From contig JAIPFO010000135.1 in NCBI GenBank assembly GCA_021736565.1, positions 1-8,926 of the forward strand: DNA of 8,926 nt, read 5' to 3'. The notes beneath the pieces are model-generated. The model saw nothing but the letters and a program-made list of their open reading frames with translations, ran no database searches and was not told the origin of the DNA. Each line of letters opens with the position of its first letter. The stretch's first letter is position 1. Of the stretch, positions 6,771-8,926 are shown in pieces. The position numbers and the translations under genes are program-made. Source of the DNA: Phycisphaerae bacterium. Lineage in GTDB: Bacteria; Planctomycetota; Phycisphaerae; Sedimentisphaerales; SM23-30.

Positions 6771-6777
6771 TACGGAA

Positions 6778-6851
6778 TGAAGGCGCTGGGACTCGAACCC
6801 AGGACCCACGGCTTAAAAGGCCGTTGCTCTAGCCAACTGAGCTACGCCTCC
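6778..6851 (-). tRNA. tRNA-Lys (anticodon UUU)
   Basis: The minus strand folds into a complete 74-base cloverleaf including the discriminator A. The acceptor stem is GGAGGCG with CGCCTTC (one G-U wobble at the second pair), the D stem GCTC with GAGC, the anticodon stem ACGGC with GCCGT, and the T arm CTGGG-TTCGAGT-CCCAG. The seven-base anticodon loop CTTTTAA gives anticodon TTT, which reads AAA and AAG lysine codons. CCA is not encoded: ATTCC follows the last paired base, so a nucleotidyltransferase must add the end. A terminator follows directly and a promoter lies about 150 bases upstream. Confidence 0.97.
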
Positions 6852-7002
6852 GTATTATTTTCTTCTACCCAAAACGTTAAAATCTGATTTTTGCGACAAA
6901 AACATCCTTCTCTTTCGAAAAAGAATTCTCTGAACACAAAAACGCCCAGGATGATGGCCGCTGACGTCCATAAATCAACTATCATTTTGGGATAGTCGGA
7001 AC

Positions 7003-7034
7003 AATATAGCAACTACTGTCAACCCTGTCAACCC
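7003..7034 (-). promoter_or_regulatory. Promoter of tRNA-Lys with duplicated TTGACA
   Basis: On the minus strand a perfect -35 box TTGACA (7031-7026) is 17 bp from a -10 box TATATT (7008-7003). The unit GGGTTGACA is present twice in tandem (7034-7026 and 7025-7017), so a second TTGACA sits inside the spacer. Transcription would start near 6996, about 145 bases before the mature tRNA. No other minus-strand gene lies between, so the tRNA is the likely target. Confidence 0.72.
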
Positions 7035-7096
7035 CCTCTTTTTCTGACAGCAACTTTTTTTTACGTCCACGCCTGAGTTCCGATAATACCATTGTA

Positions 7097-7178
7097 TTAC
7101 CAGGTGGTTTCTGGTAACATTGAATGAATCAGAGGTATTTCTGGTCAATAAATGCAAAGCTTAACACCAGCGTTCTGG
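7097..7178. promoter_or_regulatory. Cluster of ACCAG/CTGGT motifs upstream of the response regulator
   Basis: TTACCAG (7097-7103) and CTGGTAA (7111-7117) form a perfect 7-bp inverted repeat with a 7-bp gap. TTTCTGGT occurs at 7108-7115 and again at 7138-7145, exactly 30 bp apart. CCAG-CGTT-CTGG follows at 7167-7178. Such phased half-sites are what a dimeric regulator would use; the response regulator downstream is a candidate, by inference only. Confidence 0.4.
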
Positions 7179-7203
7179 GTATGTTGATACGACGACCCTG
7201 ATG

Positions 7204-7253
7204 TTTAATCGGCATTTTTCATGCGTCATTGCTGGCCTTTGGCGCAACCATCA
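7204..7253 (+). repeat. Degenerate ~50-bp direct repeat, copy 1 (upstream of the response regulator)
   Basis: This segment resembles 8002-8050: both begin with TTTAATCG, then have a T-run, then ATTGC/CCTTT-like sequence, and end with an exact CGCAACCATCA (7243-7253 and 8040-8050). The distance between the two anchors is 39 and 38 bp. The two copies lie either side of the response regulator gene in the same orientation. Confidence 0.6.
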
Positions 7254-7290
7254 AATATTCTGTCATTCTGTGGCAATAAGGAAGAATAGG

Positions 7291-7938
7291 ATGAACGTTC
7301 GAATTGTTCTGGTTGATGACCATAATATAATCCGTGACGGGCTCAAATCAATGTTGGAGAAACAGTCTAACATTGAAGTGGTGGCCGAGGCGAATAACGG
7401 CCGTAATGCAGTGGACATCGTACGCCAGACGCTCCCAAATATCGTGGTGATGGATGTGGGAATGCCGGAATTGAACGGGATCGACGCCACATGCCAGATC
7501 CTTAGTGAATTCCCTAAAATAAAAATCCTGGCCCTTTCGATGCATTCTGATAAACAATTCGTCCTGGCCATGCTCAAGTCGGGTGCATCGGGTTATTTAT
7601 TGAAAAACTGCGCATTTAATGAACTTATTCAGGCTATTGAAACAATTAGCGATAATAAGATCTATTTGAGTCCTTCAATTGCCAACCTGGTTTTGGAAGA
7701 ACTGGTCACCGAAAAAAAGGACCTTCACCCCCCCACCAACCTCACCAGTCGCGAACGGGAAGTTCTTCAACTCCTGACAGAAGGCAAAACCACCAAGCAG
7801 ATTGCCATGAGTCTTCACATCAGTGCCAGCACAGTCGAAACACATCGGCGACAAACCATGGAAAAACTCGATCTGCACAATATTGCTGAACTGACGAAAT
7901 ATGCTATTCGCGAGGGATTGACAACACTGGAACAGTAA
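7291..7938 (+). CDS. NarL/FixJ-type response regulator transcription factor
   Basis: This 215-residue protein has two domains. Residues 1-120 are a receiver: acidic pair D9-D10 binds Mg2+, D55 (in VVMDVGMPE) is the phosphate acceptor, S83 is the switch residue, Y102 the aromatic switch and K105 the conserved lysine. All key residues are present, so it should be phosphorylated. Residues 150-208 are a LuxR-type helix-turn-helix: LTSREREVLQLL (151-162), then TTKQIAMSLHISASTVETHR (recognition helix about 178-188). Length matches the family. The ATG at 7291 is chosen because AAGGAAG (7278-7284) lies six bases before it; an upstream ATG at 7201 would add 30 residues of unlike composition that overlap the repeat. 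No histidine kinase is adjacent, so it is an orphan here; its signal and targets are unknown. A DNA-binding cytoplasmic regulator, very likely acting as a dimer. Confidence 0.95.
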   Translation: MNVRIVLVDDHNIIRDGLKSMLEKQSNIEVVAEANNGRNAVDIVRQTLPNIVVMDVGMPELNGIDATCQILSEFPKIKILALSMHSDKQFVLAMLKSGASGYLLKNCAFNELIQAIETISDNKIYLSPSIANLVLEELVTEKKDLHPPTNLTSREREVLQLLTEGKTTKQIAMSLHISASTVETHRRQTMEKLDLHNIAELTKYAIREGLTTLEQ

Positions 7939-8001
7939 TCCAACGCTGGATCACCTCATCTGCACTGCCTGGTAACTAAGACGCTGGCGTCAATTCTGGC
8001 T

Positions 8002-8050
8002 TTTAATCGACGTTTTTACACCTCAATATTGCCTTTTGACGCAACCATCA
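8002..8050 (+). repeat. Degenerate ~50-bp direct repeat, copy 2 (downstream of the response regulator)
   Basis: This is the partner of 7204-7253, sharing TTTAATCG at the left (8002-8009) and CGCAACCATCA at the right (8040-8050) with a similar middle. It is directly followed by the second dispersed motif at 8056-8083. Confidence 0.6.
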
Positions 8051-8055
8051 CCTAA

Positions 8056-8083
8056 GACTCCCACCTCAAAAGTCGATTTTCGT
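8056..8083 (+). repeat. Dispersed intergenic repeat, copy B
   Basis: This matches 6562-6589 at 23 of 28 positions, including the exact core CCACCTCAAAAGT (8061-8073). Its right half, AAAAGTCGATTTT, is a pseudo-palindrome centred on TCGA and also matches 6347-6357. Confidence 0.6.
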
Positions 8084-8199
8084 ATTTAAAATCAGCCATT
8101 AAAATGTGGAAAATCTTCATTTTTATGCAAAATAAACCTTTTTTATCGCAATCATCTGTTTTTTTATTTGAAAAATTAAATATTTTCTTGCTATATTAT

Positions 8200-8227
8200 T
8201 TGACAAACACATTATTTGTGCTATAAT
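8200..8227 (+). promoter_or_regulatory. Consensus promoter of the MarR gene
   Basis: A perfect -35 TTGACA (8200-8205) and a perfect -10 TATAAT (8222-8227) are separated by 16 bp, with an extended TG before the -10 (TGC at 8219-8221). Transcription would start near 8234, giving a leader of about 70 bases. A promoter this close to consensus usually needs repression, which fits the palindromes just downstream. Confidence 0.85.
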
Positions 8228-8229
8228 TC

Positions 8230-8268
8230 ATTTAGATACTAAATGACTTTTGAACGTTTCAGTCATTT
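8230..8268. promoter_or_regulatory. Nested palindromes at the MarR transcription start (candidate operators)
   Basis: ATTTAG-ATA-CTAAAT (8230-8244) is a perfect 6-3-6 dyad starting three bases after the -10 box and covering the predicted start point. Overlapping it, AAATGACT (8241-8248) and AGTCATTT (8261-8268) form a second dyad with TGAA-CGT-TTCA (8251-8261) inside. MarR-family repressors commonly bind such short A/T-rich dyads over their own promoter. Autorepression is inference from position and symmetry. The second dyad would also form a hairpin in the mRNA leader. Confidence 0.65.
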
Positions 8269-8289
8269 ATAATCTTTACAACCGAATAT

Positions 8290-8295
8290 AGGAGA
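8290..8295 (+). promoter_or_regulatory. Ribosome binding site deciding the TTG start of the MarR gene
   Basis: AGGAGA lies with its GGAG eight bases before TTG at 8303 and 29 bases before the first in-frame ATG at 8324. The spacing supports initiation at TTG. Confidence 0.75.
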
Positions 8296-8302
8296 CCTAG
8301 CA

Positions 8303-8779
8303 TTGCCGGATAAATTAGGACTAATGATGGCCGAGTTCTCTGGTATCGTCAGACGGTACAGAGCCTGGGGCATGCAAAAAATTGAAGCAATAGCAGGATT
8401 GTCAGAACGAGATGTGGCAATTCTGGAGTATGTGTACAGTAAAAAAGAGGCAACATTCGCCCAGATTGCTCAGGAAATGAATTATGCCAACATGCCAAAC
8501 TCATCCGCCAGTACTATTTCACAGGCGATCAGCGCCCTGTATACCAAGCGGGGACTTGTCGATAAACGGCTTAATCCTGCCGATCAGCGACAACCTCTTG
8601 TGACATTGACAGCCAAAGGTGAACAGGCCATTGAAGAAGTAATAAAATTTAGAAAAATTTATCTCTCTCAGGTACGAGAATCCATGGAATTGTCGCCTGA
8701 GGAAACAGCCATCCTGGAAAATTCCCTTTGCCGTGGAATTAAAAATTTTGAAAAACTTATGCAACAAAATGTGCTATAA
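8303..8779 (+). CDS. MarR-family winged-helix transcriptional regulator
   Basis: This 158-residue cytoplasmic regulator has the usual MarR length and layout. Helices at both ends (about 5-30 and 108-155) would form the dimer interface. The DNA-binding winged helix spans about 35-106: helix ATFAQIAQEM (50-59), recognition helix SSASTISQAISALYTKRGLV (67-86), and a wing DQRQPLVTLTAKG (94-106) followed by EQAIEEV. The NPADQRQPLVTLT stretch corresponds to the DxRxxxLxLT wing motif of the family. Translation starts at TTG, supported by a well-spaced AGGAGA. The promoter is consensus and overlaps candidate operators, suggesting autorepression released by a small ligand or oxidant; C143 is the only cysteine, and nothing indicates an OhrR-type N-terminal sensor cysteine. 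Its stop codon (8777-8779) lies inside a second -10 box that leads to the next gene, the likely main target. Confidence 0.92.
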   Translation: MPDKLGLMMAEFSGIVRRYRAWGMQKIEAIAGLSERDVAILEYVYSKKEATFAQIAQEMNYANMPNSSASTISQAISALYTKRGLVDKRLNPADQRQPLVTLTAKGEQAIEEVIKFRKIYLSQVRESMELSPEETAILENSLCRGIKNFEKLMQQNVL

Positions 8780-8800
8780 TGTTTCTAATATGATAGAGAA
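8770..8800 (+). promoter_or_regulatory. Candidate extended -10 promoter overlapping the MarR stop codon
   Basis: TGTGCTATAAT (8770-8780) repeats exactly the 11 bases at the MarR promoter (8217-8227), including the extended TGC-TATAAT form. The -35 region is poor (AACTTA at 16-bp spacing). TCTA-N6-TAGA (8784-8797) follows at the predicted start point and loosely recalls the MarR dyad. This would let the downstream gene be transcribed separately but under related control. Confidence 0.5.
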
Positions 8801-8890
8801 TATAGAGGATAGTAAATCTTACGAAACATAACGCACTAGTAATGCAATAAAAATAATAACCCAAACCATCCCGATTTTGGAGGCTAAACC

Positions 8891-8926
8891 ATGAAAACAT
8901 CACGAGTTACAATCATGACAGCCGCT
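8891..8926 (+). CDS. Start of an unidentified gene (first 12 codons only)
   Basis: ATG at 8891 is preceded by a strong GGAGG (8879-8883) at seven bases, and the frame stays open to the window edge, giving MKTSRVTIMTAA. The basic start then hydrophobic/small residues could begin a signal peptide or membrane segment, but twelve residues are too few to say. It lies 111 bases after the MarR stop, behind the candidate promoter at 8770-8780, so it is the likely regulated target. MarR neighbours are often efflux or detoxification genes; that is only family expectation. Confidence 0.7.
   Translation, partial: MKTSRVTIMTAA

Larger units (their letters stand above)
6852..7290. other. Non-coding region between tRNA-Lys and the response regulator
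   Basis: The left part (to about 6996) would be the 5' leader of the tRNA transcript. It includes an imperfect palindrome centred on TCGA at 6908-6925 (TTCTCTTTCGAAAAAGAA). The right part carries the tRNA promoter, a cluster of ACCAG/CTGGT motifs (7099-7178) and one copy of a repeat (7204-7253). No gene of either strand is convincing; the 60-codon minus-strand ORF at 7157-6975 lacks any ribosome site or recognisable content. Confidence 0.5.
7939..8199. other. Non-coding stretch after the response regulator
   Basis: No gene is seen. The left half has small dyads (TCCA-N4-TGGA at 7939-7950, GACG-N4-CGTC at 7980-7991) but no T-run, so the terminator of the response regulator is not clear. GACGCTGGCGT (7980-7990) is an exact 11-base copy of 6649-6659. 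Two dispersed repeat copies follow. From about 8085 the sequence becomes strongly A/T-rich, with A- and T-tracts up to the MarR promoter that could act as an UP element or bend. Confidence 0.45.

Noticed and set aside
6975..7157. A 60-codon minus-strand ORF upstream of tRNA-Lys
   Set aside because: It covers the tRNA promoter and the CTGGT cluster, has no ribosome site and no protein-like composition.
7159..7165. GCTTAAC as an integron attC-like core site next to the response regulator
   Set aside because: The matching GTTRRRY partner at a suitable distance is missing, and such a 7-mer arises easily by chance; no integrase is seen.
6281..7200. A degenerate CRISPR array in the repeat-rich gap
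   Set aside because: The repeats are of different sequence and size and are not regularly spaced; no cas gene is present.
7201..7290. A 30-residue N-terminal extension of the response regulator
   Set aside because: The receiver begins at once after ATG 7291, which has a well-spaced ribosome site; the extension lies in the repeat.
7939..7991. Terminator of the response regulator gene
   Set aside because: The small dyads TCCA-N4-TGGA and GACG-N4-CGTC are short and are not followed by a T-run.

Overview
The window most likely comes from a planctomycete, probably of the Phycisphaerae/Sedimentisphaerales type. The main clue is a secreted beta-rich protein (minus strand, 6144 to 5476) with a C-terminal V-PEP-hydrophobic-RRKRR sorting tail, the PEP-CTERM signal typical of that phylum and of some Gram-negatives. 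A Gfo/Idh/MocA oxidoreductase, a gene family often expanded in planctomycetes, and AT-rich, repeat-laden intergenic DNA fit this. The assignment is inference; there is no rRNA or marker gene here.

Left part (1-5142), metabolic. A Gfo/Idh/MocA sugar-type dehydrogenase (minus strand, cut by the left edge) diverges from a 965-residue fused FAD/Fe-S/CCG dehydrogenase of the D-2-hydroxyacid (D-lactate, D-2-hydroxyglutarate, YdiJ-like) type. The 130-bp gap between them carries a TTAAC-N4-GTTAA palindrome and a tandem TTGATA-GATG motif. Downstream on the same strand, after a 213-bp gap that looks like an inserted dispersed repeat, lies amrS, the radical SAM enzyme of the AmmeMemoRadiSam set, without its usual partners.

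Middle part (5143-7290). amrS and the PEP-CTERM gene converge on a bidirectional rho-independent terminator. The PEP-CTERM gene has a near-consensus sigma-70 promoter. Then comes about 1.1 kb with no protein gene, holding tRNA-Lys(UUU) on the minus strand with its own promoter (duplicated TTGACA) and terminator, plus several strong hairpins, short tandem repeats and degenerate dispersed repeats.

Right part (7291-8926), regulatory. An orphan NarL/FixJ-type response regulator is flanked by two related copies of a roughly 50-bp repeat. It is followed by a MarR-family regulator with a TTG start, a consensus promoter and nested palindromes at the transcription start. A second promoter with the same 11-bp -10 region overlaps the MarR stop codon and leads to a new gene of which only 12 codons are in the window. 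This looks like a self-regulated MarR switch controlling a downstream operon.

I see no CRISPR array, transposase, phage or classical defence system. The least explained material is the intergenic repeat/hairpin DNA between 6300 and 8085, which deserves a genome-wide comparison.
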